The notes under the pieces were generated by a model, which worked only from the letters and a program-made list of their open reading frames with translations, did not search any database and was not told the DNA's origin. Position numbers and translations under genes: made by a program. Of a stretch of 64,000 nucleotides of DNA, positions 35,449 through 42,973 are shown in pieces. The DNA comes from Phycisphaerae bacterium. Its GTDB lineage: Bacteria > Planctomycetota > Phycisphaerae > UBA1845. The stretch spans positions 1 to 64,000 of the forward strand of contig JAJDDW010000113.1 in NCBI GenBank assembly GCA_029260115.1, in the 5' to 3' direction. Numbering within the stretch: the first letter of the stretch is position 1; every line of letters starts with the position of its first letter.

Positions 35449-35925
35449 CTATTCCCAAATGATCGAAGCCTGATGCGTACTGGTCACAGCCAGCGTGCTT
35501 GTGGCATCAAACTTTAGCGACATAGTCACAATCTCCCCCGCTACTAAGGCGTCTGCGTCGAGCGTGATTTTGGTCTCTTTATATTTATCCGCGTCGCCAG
35601 TCGACCAAGTAATCGTCGTGTCGCCTTCCAGATTTAGTGTCGCGGTGAAGGCATTCTCTCCATCAGGATCAACAGACGCCCATTGCGGCTCCAGCACCAC
35701 CGTGCCCGTGATGGCATTGGCCATCGAAACTACGACAAGCTTTGCCGTGCCGCTGGGAAGCTTGGGCGGCAGCGCAAAGCGTAATTGCCAGACGCGATCA
35801 ACCGAGATGCTCGCGGCTAAGCCCAGGCCTTCTTCGTATCTACTGTTGGCACTGTGGACGCTGGGAAATGTTTCACCGGAAGTATCCGGTACGGCGCTAT
35901 ATGGAAAGATGGGGCCACCAGCCAT
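35449..35925 (-). CDS. Phage-module hypothetical protein, probable structural
   Basis: 158 residues from the ATG at 35925, which has AGGAG eight bases before it. Predicted all-beta with a Gly-rich N-terminus (MAGGPIFPYSAVPDTSGETF) and a repeating pattern of short strands. The region VWQLRFALPPKLPSGTAKLVV and the end HQASIIWE resemble tail-fibre or receptor-binding accessory folds, but no family was recognised. Located within the module, 11 bases before the stop of the preceding gene. Confidence 0.55.
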   Translation of the reverse strand: MAGGPIFPYSAVPDTSGETFPSVHSANSRYEEGLGLAASISVDRVWQLRFALPPKLPSGTAKLVVVSMANAITGTVVLEPQWASVDPDGENAFTATLNLEGDTTITWSTGDADKYKETKITLDADALVAGEIVTMSLKFDATSTLAVTSTHQASIIWE

Positions 35926-35935
35926 GATTTTTCTC

Positions 35936-36589
35936 CTAGTCAATTGTGTATTCTAAAACGATCCAAAGTTTGGTCGGGGCACTAGCAATAGCCGAGGCGT
36001 TGTAGTTGAGCCATTGCTCGGCCGCAACACTTCCTGATGATGCGAATGACGTTGTTGCGGCACTTGCCGCCGTCGCTTGTAAATCGGCCGAAAGGATGTC
36101 TGTGCCGGCCACATCCGGGGTGTTGGTGCTGCGCCGCTGGATGTTAAAGTCGACCGTGCCAACGTTCGTTATGGCCCGTACCTGAACGAAGGTGACGTTG
36201 TCAGCGACGAAAGCGATTGGGAAGGAGTCGCTGGCTAGGGGGTCTTCGATATAGAAAATTTTGGTAATCGTGCGATGCTTCGCCGCGAGGCGGGCGCTGG
36301 CCAGGGTTCCTGAGCCGATGGCTGCGGTATCTAACAAGCCGCCGTTCGCCGCGTCCTGGTGGGTATGCACGGCGGTGACGCCAGCCGTCAAATCTGTTTC
36401 CGCGCCGGTGTCATCTTTGGCATAAAGCTTGCCGTCGGATTTTGCGTAGATGACGACCGAACCCGAAGGGGGTGTGGGCGGCGCGATCATCTCTTGAAAG
36501 CTTAGCGGAGTATCGTCACCCAACGTGAGGGCGTCGTCGACGGCTAGGTTGCGGGTTCGCAGACTATCGGAATTGTTGGTTACAGGCAT
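35936..36589 (-). CDS. Tail-fibre-like phage-module protein
   Basis: 217 residues. A Pro/Ser-rich start (FQEMIAPPTPPSGSVVIYAKSDGKLYAKDDTGAETDL) is the repeated phage-fibre shaft motif in which a strand, turn and strand recite xGKLYxKxxxG. AVHTHQDAANGGLLD is a common tail-fibre segment. The C-terminal half is beta-rich. This suggests a fibre or spike that touches the cell surface. No chaperone gene was recognised beside it. Ribosome site region is A+G-rich. Confidence 0.6.
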   Translation of the reverse strand: MPVTNNSDSLRTRNLAVDDALTLGDDTPLSFQEMIAPPTPPSGSVVIYAKSDGKLYAKDDTGAETDLTAGVTAVHTHQDAANGGLLDTAAIGSGTLASARLAAKHRTITKIFYIEDPLASDSFPIAFVADNVTFVQVRAITNVGTVDFNIQRRSTNTPDVAGTDILSADLQATAASAATTSFASSGSVAAEQWLNYNASAIASAPTKLWIVLEYTID

Positions 36590-36604
36590 CGTTATAGATC
36601 CTCG

Positions 36605-37051
36605 TTAAGAAGCGATAGCTAGCCCGACTTCCAGGCCCCAGGTAATGTTGCCGGTGTCGGGATTGGTCCATTGAATGCGAAGTTGGTCACCCACTTGAAA
36701 AGTCCAAGGCGACGGCGGCTGACTTTCCTCCGCCGTGATACGAAAGTTTACGTCTGCGCTAATGCCTACACGCACCAACGTGTAGAGCCGCGAATCATAA
36801 GCTGTGCCGCTGGCTGAGCTGAGCGATAAAGTCATCGGCGCTTTGCCAGAAGTGCCGGTATAATGACACCTTACAAAAACAAGGCGAAAGCTACGGTCCA
36901 GCTTGAATAGGTTATTCATGTCCCCAGTCCCTGTCGCGGTGCGGCACACGATAAGCAAGGGCTGTTGGGCACGAAGTAGTTGCAGTTCGCTTTCCTGCTG
37001 CGAAAAGCCCAACTGCGCGGTATCCATAATCTGCGTAATGTCACTAGCCAT
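36605..37051 (-). CDS. Phage-module hypothetical protein
   Basis: 148 residues. The first 45 residues are helical and Gln-rich (DTAQLGFSQQESELQLLRAQQ), the rest predicted beta (FRLVFVRCHYTG, SWTFQVGDQLRIQWTNP). I do not recognise the family. Its place between the fibre-like gene and the 37054 gene suggests a virion or neck component. It ends within three bases of the next gene's stop-start region, so the cluster is tightly packed. Confidence 0.5.
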   Translation of the reverse strand: MASDITQIMDTAQLGFSQQESELQLLRAQQPLLIVCRTATGTGDMNNLFKLDRSFRLVFVRCHYTGTSGKAPMTLSLSSASGTAYDSRLYTLVRVGISADVNFRITAEESQPPSPWTFQVGDQLRIQWTNPDTGNITWGLEVGLAIAS

Positions 37052-37053
37052 GA

Positions 37054-37500
37054 TTAAGACTCCACGATGTCGGTGATGTGATTACTCAACCCTGCGCCTT
37101 GAGGGATTTGTACGCGAAAGGGGACGCCGATTAGCGCGGGCACGCCGCTGTTGATCGACGGGACGGTGACGGAAGCGTCGCCGACGAATATCACGTCGAG
37201 TAAGGATCGAAGTCGTTTTTCGCCAGCGCTACGATAGCGCACGAGCAGGTCAATGGAGGACGAAAGTCCCAACAGCGTTTGTGCGGCTAACCCGTCATAT
37301 GAAAAGACGAAGCCAGAGATGCGGGACAAGCCACGGCCAAAGGTGCCGCGTGGGCCTTGTGTCGCGTCGTCTCCAGAAAATGGGATTGGCTCGATGCCCG
37401 GTTTGTACACGACGCTATGTACGCCTTCGATGACCGTCTCGGTAAAGGGCGAGCTTTTGAGCTTGGTCGAAGCGCCGCGTGAAGCTAATATCCAAATCAT
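37054..37500 (-). CDS. Phage-module hypothetical protein, possible tail-tube or neck component
   Basis: 148 residues, mostly beta. Contains VHSVVYKPGIEPIPFSGDDATQGPRG and a GVPFRVQIPQGAGLSNHI ending. No family recognised. Position after the gp36-like and 160-residue genes parallels tail-terminator and tube positions in Mu-type order, but sequence alone does not prove that. No transmembrane or signal segments. Confidence 0.45.
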   Translation of the reverse strand: MIWILASRGASTKLKSSPFTETVIEGVHSVVYKPGIEPIPFSGDDATQGPRGTFGRGLSRISGFVFSYDGLAAQTLLGLSSSIDLLVRYRSAGEKRLRSLLDVIFVGDASVTVPSINSGVPALIGVPFRVQIPQGAGLSNHITDIVES

Positions 37501-37527
37501 CCTATCACCTTTATTATGGCGTTAGCG

Positions 37528-38010
37528 TTAAGCTGCGGGTACACGGTTTTGTAATCGCTGCACAGTGACTACGAACGTTTGCTTACCGGTCACGGACACG
37601 ACCCGCGAACCGGACGAGGTCTTGGCGTATTCAAAATGCCAATCGCGATCATCGAAGCCGGATGCGCCTTCGAGGAGGCCGGTGTCGATTAGGCTATCCA
37701 GGTAGTCATCCACCGCGCCGATAGCGTCGAGCATGGCCGCGTGGGCGTCGGCTTGCATGGCGTCGACGAAACTGCGTAGCGTCATACCCACTTCGATGAT
37801 TTTGTCGTTGTCCATGACACCTGCGATGCGGGCATGCGTTAGCTGCACGGCTAGGTAGGGGCGGGCGAAGGCTACGGCGCCGCTGTCTCCGATGGCGATA
37901 CTGCGAAAAGGTTTCGTAGCCGTGGGTGGACTGGCTACGAGGTTTGTTCGCAGTAGCGAGACGAATGTATCGATGGCCGTTTTGACCGTTGTTCTATTTG
38001 CTGTTGGCAT
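37528..38010 (-). CDS. Phage-module hypothetical protein, possible tail terminator
   Basis: 160 residues. Helix-rich N-terminus (TTVKTAIDTFVSLLRTNLVA) followed by a mixed region ending with a long amphipathic strand (GKQTFVVTVQRLQNRVPAA). This size and location after the DUF1320 gene correspond to gp37-like tail-terminator genes of Mu-type phages. Assignment by position only. The stop lies close to the next start, in a row with the flanking genes. Confidence 0.45.
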   Translation of the reverse strand: MPTANRTTVKTAIDTFVSLLRTNLVASPPTATKPFRSIAIGDSGAVAFARPYLAVQLTHARIAGVMDNDKIIEVGMTLRSFVDAMQADAHAAMLDAIGAVDDYLDSLIDTGLLEGASGFDDRDWHFEYAKTSSGSRVVSVTGKQTFVVTVQRLQNRVPAA

Positions 38011-38029
38011 AATTCGAATTCACTCAGCT

Positions 38030-38470
38030 TTAGAAGTTTGATAGTTCATCGTGTGACAAAGTTCTCATATCGCCGAGCGTCGCGGCTTGGCTGCCGCGAT
38101 GGCTGCTGAGTGCGACGCCCGTGCTGGGCAATTCGAGCGTGCCGTCGGCTACGCGGGATAGCCAGGTAAGCGCGTGGCGCAGTCGCTCGCTGACATCGCT
38201 GGCCACGGGTGGGCGTCGGAGACGTAGGCGATATTCGGCCAGGTCTAGCGTGATTGATGCAAGAATCCCGACGAGTTCTGTATGAATAGTGAGGTTTATA
38301 GGCGTTTCGTAACGGCGGGCTAGGTAGCTGTTGACTTCGCCTTCGGCTGCGTTTCGCACTTCGTCAAGGACGGCGGTATCAGCCTGGCCATCGCTATCGT
38401 CGTCGGCTAGTTGAAGGAGGGTGGCGAGGCCCAGTCGATCTTGTATGCGCTGGTTGGTAATGTAACTCAT
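38030..38470 (-). CDS. Mu gp36-like protein (DUF1320)
   Basis: 146 residues from the ATG at 38470. The N-terminus ITNQRIQDRLGLATLLQLADDDSDGQADTAVLDEVRNAAEGEVNSYLARRYETP is the family signature: helical, with repeated Asp and the closing SYLARRY motif. In Mu-like phages this protein sits directly after the major capsid gene and forms part of the head-neck connection. Its position here, next to the capsid gene, is the same. Confident as a family call. Confidence 0.85.
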   Translation of the reverse strand: MSYITNQRIQDRLGLATLLQLADDDSDGQADTAVLDEVRNAAEGEVNSYLARRYETPINLTIHTELVGILASITLDLAEYRLRLRRPPVASDVSERLRHALTWLSRVADGTLELPSTGVALSSHRGSQAATLGDMRTLSHDELSNF

Positions 38471-38577
38471 CGAAAGCGTCCCTATGTGAGTGTCGTATAT
38501 TTGGCACTGGATATATTTCATCGCGCCCGAAAGGCGAGGCCAGCTCTAGGCCGGCCTCGCCTGGATCGCCAGTCGGT

Positions 38578-39501
38578 CTACGCTGGCACGGCAAAGAGGC
38601 TGCGGATGGCGTATTGCCAATAACCGTAGGCCATGGAATACCGTGCGCGCACGCCGTAGAGGTATTTCTCTCGACGAAAGCCTTCTTCGCTATTTTCGGT
38701 GAGCGAGGTAAATTCGATTGGCTCTCTGTCTTGGAAAATGAAGGGGCGAATAACGCCGTCGGTTTTGAGCAGGTACCATCTCCTGCTGTCGGTCAGCCAA
38801 GGGACCGCGATGATGCGGGCCGCACCGGCGACGACGTTGGCCATGCTGTCAATGACGGTAGCGTTGACCGCTTCGAGGGCGGTTAAATACAACGATGCTG
38901 GTACGACGGCGACTAAGTTGGTAGCTCCGAAGGTCATCGGCTCGCCTTGGTCATCCTTAAAATCATGCATGGCTTTGATGGCATTACCGAGCGAGGTTTT
39001 GAATTCGGCGACGGTAGGCTCGTCTGGGTCGATGGCGTCTGCACTCAGACGATTGTCCTGCATGCCAGACGAACCTGATTGGTGGTTACTGGAAAAAAAG
39101 GATGTGCCGTCGTAACTATTAAAGCCTACGGTCTCGCCGTTGATGAGGAGTTGGGCGATTAGATAGTCCTTGTGAGTAGCTGCTCGTTGGGCGAGTTCAG
39201 CGATGCGGATGCGAATTTGGCCGGTCTTATCGTCGGCAATTTCGTCGCGGTCCACTTCGAGCGTGGACTCGTATTTGAGGTTTTCGACGGAGTAACTTTC
39301 GGTGCGCAGTCCGCGGGCGAGTCGGCCTGTGCCCCACTCTCTCATGCGCGGTAGTGAACCGAGCCAGCGATAGGTCTCGCTGTCAGAATTGGACGTGATG
39401 CGGGTGCTCAAGTCTTGGAAGAAGGGTGTGGTCGCGTCAAAGCGATTGAGAAATTCGCTTCGTAGACCTTTGCTAAGTAGTCCCGTGTTGATGATAGCAA
39501 T
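38578..39501 (-). CDS. Mu-like major head (gpT family) capsid protein, likely ATT start
   Basis: About 307 residues. The family's N-terminus (AIINTGLLSKGLRSEFLNRFD) is encoded upstream of the only standard start, a TTG at 39411, which would remove 30 residues. Upstream of it the frame is closed by TAG six codons before an ATT at 39501, itself nine bases after AGGA. No ATG, GTG or TTG is available between them, so ATT (or less likely CTT/ACG) is the probable initiation codon. Downstream, SYDGTSFFSSNH and VVPASLYLTALEAVN are recognisable gpT-like segments. It forms the icosahedral shell. Confidence 0.85.
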   Translation of the reverse strand: MAIINTGLLSKGLRSEFLNRFDATTPFFQDLSTRITSNSDSETYRWLGSLPRMREWGTGRLARGLRTESYSVENLKYESTLEVDRDEIADDKTGQIRIRIAELAQRAATHKDYLIAQLLINGETVGFNSYDGTSFFSSNHQSGSSGMQDNRLSADAIDPDEPTVAEFKTSLGNAIKAMHDFKDDQGEPMTFGATNLVAVVPASLYLTALEAVNATVIDSMANVVAGAARIIAVPWLTDSRRWYLLKTDGVIRPFIFQDREPIEFTSLTENSEEGFRREKYLYGVRARYSMAYGYWQYAIRSLFAVPA

Positions 39502-39572
39502 GGTAAGCGTTCCTTTCTAGAAGCTATTCGTTTTCTGTTTTTCGTCGTTAAGCGTTAGTTCCTGGCCGGCGT

Positions 39573-40337
39573 TTACACATAGTCAACGATGACGAGGAAA
39601 GGGCCTGGGTCGGCGGTTGCGCCGTTAGTTACGGCTAGGGTGAGTACGTTACCGCCGCTTATATGCTGGTTGCTGAGAACGCCGAGGTCGTCTTTGGTAT
39701 TGGCCGCGGGAAAGGCGGTGGTCGCGTCGTAGGTTTTGGTAACGACCGTACCGATACCAGTGGCCAACGTGATGGCACAGGTGTTTGAATTGTCGATGCC
39801 TGCGGATGCGGTAGCCTGATTTACTACCCGGGCTGAAATGAGCCAGGCGTCGGTGTCGAAGCCTTGAATCGCACGGGCGGCAATGTCTGCGCCAGCGGCG
39901 AGATTTTCGACGGTGTGGACGACGGTTTTGATTTGTCGGTGTGTCGTATCGAGGCGTAGGATAATCTCGCCGGTGGAGATTACATCCTGGGCAAGGCCGA
40001 CGTATGCGTTGGCCGTTGCGGTGAAGGTGAGGGTGTCATCCGCTGAGGCGAAGACAGGGCGGCCTATATCGGCGATGGTGGCGTCGGTGAGGGTGTGTCC
40101 GAAGTCACCGATGGTGTAGACCCGCAACGAGAGTGCGCCATCAGCGCCGCTGGTGTTATCCATTTCCTCATAAGCGATGCCGATGCATTTGTCGGATGCG
40201 GTCAGCGGCTGGGCGAAGCCGGTGGCGGATAGACCGACGAGAGAGCCTTTGTACAAGTGCTTGGCGGCTGCGATTTGGAAGGCTCGCAGCTCCTGGTCGA
40301 TGTAATGGTCGACTTCGGTGTTGGCGGTAAGTGGCAT
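39573..40337 (-). CDS. Head decoration/cement-like protein (DUF2190-like N-terminus)
   Basis: 254 residues. The first 110 residues read like the DUF2190 fold (KHLYKGSLVGLSATGFAQPLTASDKCIGIAYEEMDNTSG, then GRPVFASADDTLTF, AYVGLAQDVISTGEIILRLD), which acts as a capsid cement. The C-terminal half is an additional beta domain of unknown nature (AGIDNSNTCAITLATGIGT). The gene lies between protease and capsid genes, the usual place for a decoration protein. Two-domain composition is unusual for that family. Confidence 0.65.
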   Translation of the reverse strand: MPLTANTEVDHYIDQELRAFQIAAAKHLYKGSLVGLSATGFAQPLTASDKCIGIAYEEMDNTSGADGALSLRVYTIGDFGHTLTDATIADIGRPVFASADDTLTFTATANAYVGLAQDVISTGEIILRLDTTHRQIKTVVHTVENLAAGADIAARAIQGFDTDAWLISARVVNQATASAGIDNSNTCAITLATGIGTVVTKTYDATTAFPAANTKDDLGVLSNQHISGGNVLTLAVTNGATADPGPFLVIVDYV

Positions 40338-40405
40338 GATACGTGTTTCCTTTCGTTGAAGTTATGAGATTTGGATTTGTTTACCATTTATGTGATTAAT
40401 GCCTG

Positions 40406-41368
40406 CTAACGGTCAGACGATTGACCAGCGGCGACTTTCGTGGCGTCGTCGACATAGGCCTGTTCGGTAGTTAGTGAGGCGAGCAAGGGGTTGGCGCGGT
40501 ACTCGGCGCGGGCAGTGGCGATGGCCGAGCGGTGGTTGGTGGATAGGGCGACGGTGTCACTTTCGACTATGCTGCGACCCAAAGGCACGATGACTGGGGC
40601 GTTTTGTAGCCATTGGTCGAAGAGGGATTCGTCTTTGGCAATCAACTGCTGTGCCCAAGGTTGTAGCACTTCAGTGAGCTTGCCAGTGCGCATGGCTTGG
40701 TCGATGCGATTGTCGGCGTGCTGTTGGCTGCTAAGAGATTCAAGCTTGTCGATGCGGTGGCTGGCTGCGACGAGTAGGTCGTTTACGCTGGCTGATTGTG
40801 GCAAGGATAGCGTAGTACGTAGCTGATCTAACATAGGTGTCACTTCGTTGACATCGCTAATTTGCTGGGCGTTGATGATGGGTGTCATGCCCACGATGGC
40901 TGGTTTGTTGGTTAGAGCGGCGGAGTGGATGGCGACTAGCTTGCGGTCTGATTTACGAATGATGGCTACGGGTGAGAGAAAACGGTATTGCTTGGCCGTG
41001 AGCATTTCTTTGGCCTGTTCGGTCCATTCGATTTCGGCGAATAGGCCCACGGTTGGCTGGCTGATGATGCGCTTGATCCAACCGGCGGCTGGTGCTTGTC
41101 CATTGGGCGAAGCGTAGGAACCGCCGAGCGTTTGGTGCTCGTAGTCGATGGGTAGGTCCGTGCCGTGATCGTCGAAGGCGGCTAGGACAAGGTCGACGGC
41201 TTCGGCGTCTACGGCGAATGATCCGTTGGTGCTTTCGACGTTCCCCCACGGGGCGATGAGAATGCGGGTGGCGATCGGATGGCCTTGCAGGGTGGCTGAT
41301 CGTAGTGGCTGAATTTCTCGTGCTTGGTCTAACGATTTGTTTTTGTCTTTGGTCATCATTTTTTTCAT
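40406..41368 (-). CDS. Mu-like I-type phage prohead protease/scaffold
   Basis: 320 residues (start codons at 41368, 41359 or 41356). The N-terminal protease part contains RILIAPWGNVESTNGSFAVD, then DLPIDYEHQTLGG with the conserved HxT-type segment and QAPAAGWIKRII, then RFLSPVAIIRKSD. These match the Mu I-protein family, whose N-terminus is a serine-type prohead protease. The C-terminal 130 residues are helical and would act as scaffold. A shared 13-base sequence lies 26 bases upstream of the start. Needed for capsid maturation. Confidence 0.88.
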   Translation of the reverse strand: MKKMMTKDKNKSLDQAREIQPLRSATLQGHPIATRILIAPWGNVESTNGSFAVDAEAVDLVLAAFDDHGTDLPIDYEHQTLGGSYASPNGQAPAAGWIKRIISQPTVGLFAEIEWTEQAKEMLTAKQYRFLSPVAIIRKSDRKLVAIHSAALTNKPAIVGMTPIINAQQISDVNEVTPMLDQLRTTLSLPQSASVNDLLVAASHRIDKLESLSSQQHADNRIDQAMRTGKLTEVLQPWAQQLIAKDESLFDQWLQNAPVIVPLGRSIVESDTVALSTNHRSAIATARAEYRANPLLASLTTEQAYVDDATKVAAGQSSDR

Positions 41369-41393
41369 CCTCGTTTTTGTGTGGTCATAGCTG

Positions 41394-41406
41394 ACATATA
41401 AAGAAC
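41394..41406 (-). promoter_or_regulatory. Module repeat upstream of the protease gene
   Basis: GTTCTTTATATGT (minus strand), 26 bases before the protease ATG, identical to a copy 35 bases before the terminase ATG. The match continues at lower identity on both sides (22 of 27 positions by hand). Position suggests a promoter or operator within the phage-like module. Confidence 0.5.
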
Positions 41407-41442
41407 AACGCCGGTGGTTGCTCTACGGAATTTTTGGAGCGA

Positions 41443-42717
41443 TCAGGTCGTTGTTGAAGGCGTAAAAGATAGCGTTTCTTGGTCCTCAGGGACGCCAAGG
41501 GCTTCGTGCATCCATTTTTTGGGTACGGACAAGCCGAGCTTATTGATGGCTTGTTCTAGGAGGTCCGCTTGGGCGAGGCGCTGGTCGAAACGGGTGGCGA
41601 TTCTGCGGAATTGGGGTACGGGGGCGTCGTGGCCAAAGCGTAGACGGACCATGGGGGCTAGGATGTCGCGTTGGATGGTGCGGGCTTCTTTGCGCATGTC
41701 GTCAGCAAGAATTTCCCCGCGGACACGTTCGTGGACCTGGGCTGCGGCGATAGAACCGCTTTGTCCGGTGATGTCTGTGGAGAGGGTTTGGCCTAGCCAG
41801 GCTTTGCTTAGCTCGCGGTTTAGGAATTGGATCAAACCGGCGTAAGGCGCGCCGCTGGCATTACGACTTGGTTCGAGGAGCTGCAATTCGACGCTTTGGC
41901 TAAAGAGTCCGGCGGCTTGGCTGCCGAGTGATTCGAGCATGTGGATGAGTTCACGTTTTTCTTCGGCGGTGGTATTGGGGCCATAGCGTGCGACACGGAC
42001 GGGCATGCCGAAAATTTCTGCGAAGATCATCCAGTCTTTGATGGCGAGATTTTTGGCTACATACATCATGGCCGTGACGCGTGCGACCCCGCCGCGTTGC
42101 GGATGGCCTGACACGCTGTGGGGGGTGTGGATGATGAATTTGTTGGGCTGGGGAGCGGTACCGAAGCGGTCGTTGTCGGTGGTGAGGAGTCTGGGTTGAT
42201 CGAATTCGTCGAAGACGATGCGAGAGAAATCGACGGGGATAAAATCTACTGGCCTAAGTCCGCCGCCCTCGACGTCCCAGATTATTTCGGAGATGGCGAT
42301 GTTTCGTCCGACGGCCAGAGAAAGATGTTGCACGGTGTTATCGAAGTTGTCGCTGCGTTGGAGCCAATGTCGGCAATAGTCGGCGGTCTGGTCGGCTAGC
42401 TTTTGACTTTTCTCGTCTGTCATGTTGTTGGCACTGACTATTTGCCAGGGTAAGCCGGTTAGGGATAAGCGGCGGGTTTGGGCGACGGCGTAGAGGTGGG
42501 CATCTTTTTCTTCCATTTCTTCGTAGAGCGAAAACATGGCCGCGGGCGATCCCTCGTCAGCTTCGCGGAGGATGGCTATGAGGCGCGAAGGGGTTAGGCC
42601 TGCGCTGGGATAGTCGCGAACGGCGTCTTGTCGCCTGGGCACGAGGGATTGGCCTGGCTTGGGGTTTTGCGGCTTTAATGATCTCGCGGCTGCGACGAGT
42701 CGCTCTTTCCATGTCAT
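41443..42717 (-). CDS. Mu-like portal protein (DUF935, gp29 family)
   Basis: 424 residues. Recognised by the N-terminal GLTPSRLIAILREADEGSPAAMFSLYEEMEEKDAHLYAVAQTRRLSLTGLPWQIV. This is the hallmark opening of DUF935 portals: a helix, MFSLYEEMEEKDAHL, and the strand SLTGLPWQI. The stem/crown region follows with GVARVTAMMYVAKNLAIKDWMIFAEIFGMPVRVARYG. It forms the dodecameric DNA gate of the capsid. Located directly downstream of the terminase gene, separated by about 250 bases holding repeat elements. Confidence 0.92.
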   Translation of the reverse strand: MTWKERLVAAARSLKPQNPKPGQSLVPRRQDAVRDYPSAGLTPSRLIAILREADEGSPAAMFSLYEEMEEKDAHLYAVAQTRRLSLTGLPWQIVSANNMTDEKSQKLADQTADYCRHWLQRSDNFDNTVQHLSLAVGRNIAISEIIWDVEGGGLRPVDFIPVDFSRIVFDEFDQPRLLTTDNDRFGTAPQPNKFIIHTPHSVSGHPQRGGVARVTAMMYVAKNLAIKDWMIFAEIFGMPVRVARYGPNTTAEEKRELIHMLESLGSQAAGLFSQSVELQLLEPSRNASGAPYAGLIQFLNRELSKAWLGQTLSTDITGQSGSIAAAQVHERVRGEILADDMRKEARTIQRDILAPMVRLRFGHDAPVPQFRRIATRFDQRLAQADLLEQAINKLGLSVPKKWMHEALGVPEDQETLSFTPSTTT

Positions 42718-42810
42718 GTTTTGCTCCTTGAAACTGAAGGGTTTTTGTGCGTTTATGTCTTATTGTGCCGATTACCTGGCGATATGGGTGGGACGACTGG
42801 TTCACGCATG

Positions 42811-42853
42811 CCCTTCCCCCCACCCTTCGGGAGTACCCGAAGCATGGGGCACG
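42811..42853. repeat. Dispersed palindrome, family D copy 2
   Basis: CCCCCCACCCTTCGGG, GTACCCGAAGC, ATGGGGCACG. Lies between the terminase and portal genes inside the phage-like module. Confidence 0.6.
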
Positions 42854-42894
42854 CTGAATGAGATATGGCTGAGTAATCCAAAAGGGAATCGCGT

Positions 42895-42922
42895 GTCCGC
42901 GCGGGCTGAAGCCCGCGGCTCG
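42895..42922. repeat. Family B palindrome within the phage-like module
   Basis: GTCCGCGCGGGCTGAAGCCC continuing GCGGCTCG, the reverse complement of the copies at 19154 and 25074. It sits between the family-D element and the terminase stop codon. Confidence 0.75.
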
Positions 42923-42973
42923 TTGTGCAGGAGTCGTGCAGGAATAGAAATTTGTGAGTCATATATTTGTCCT

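Noticed and set aside
39411-39413. TTG as start of the capsid gene
   Set aside because: It would delete the conserved N-terminus and has no better ribosome site than the ATT upstream.
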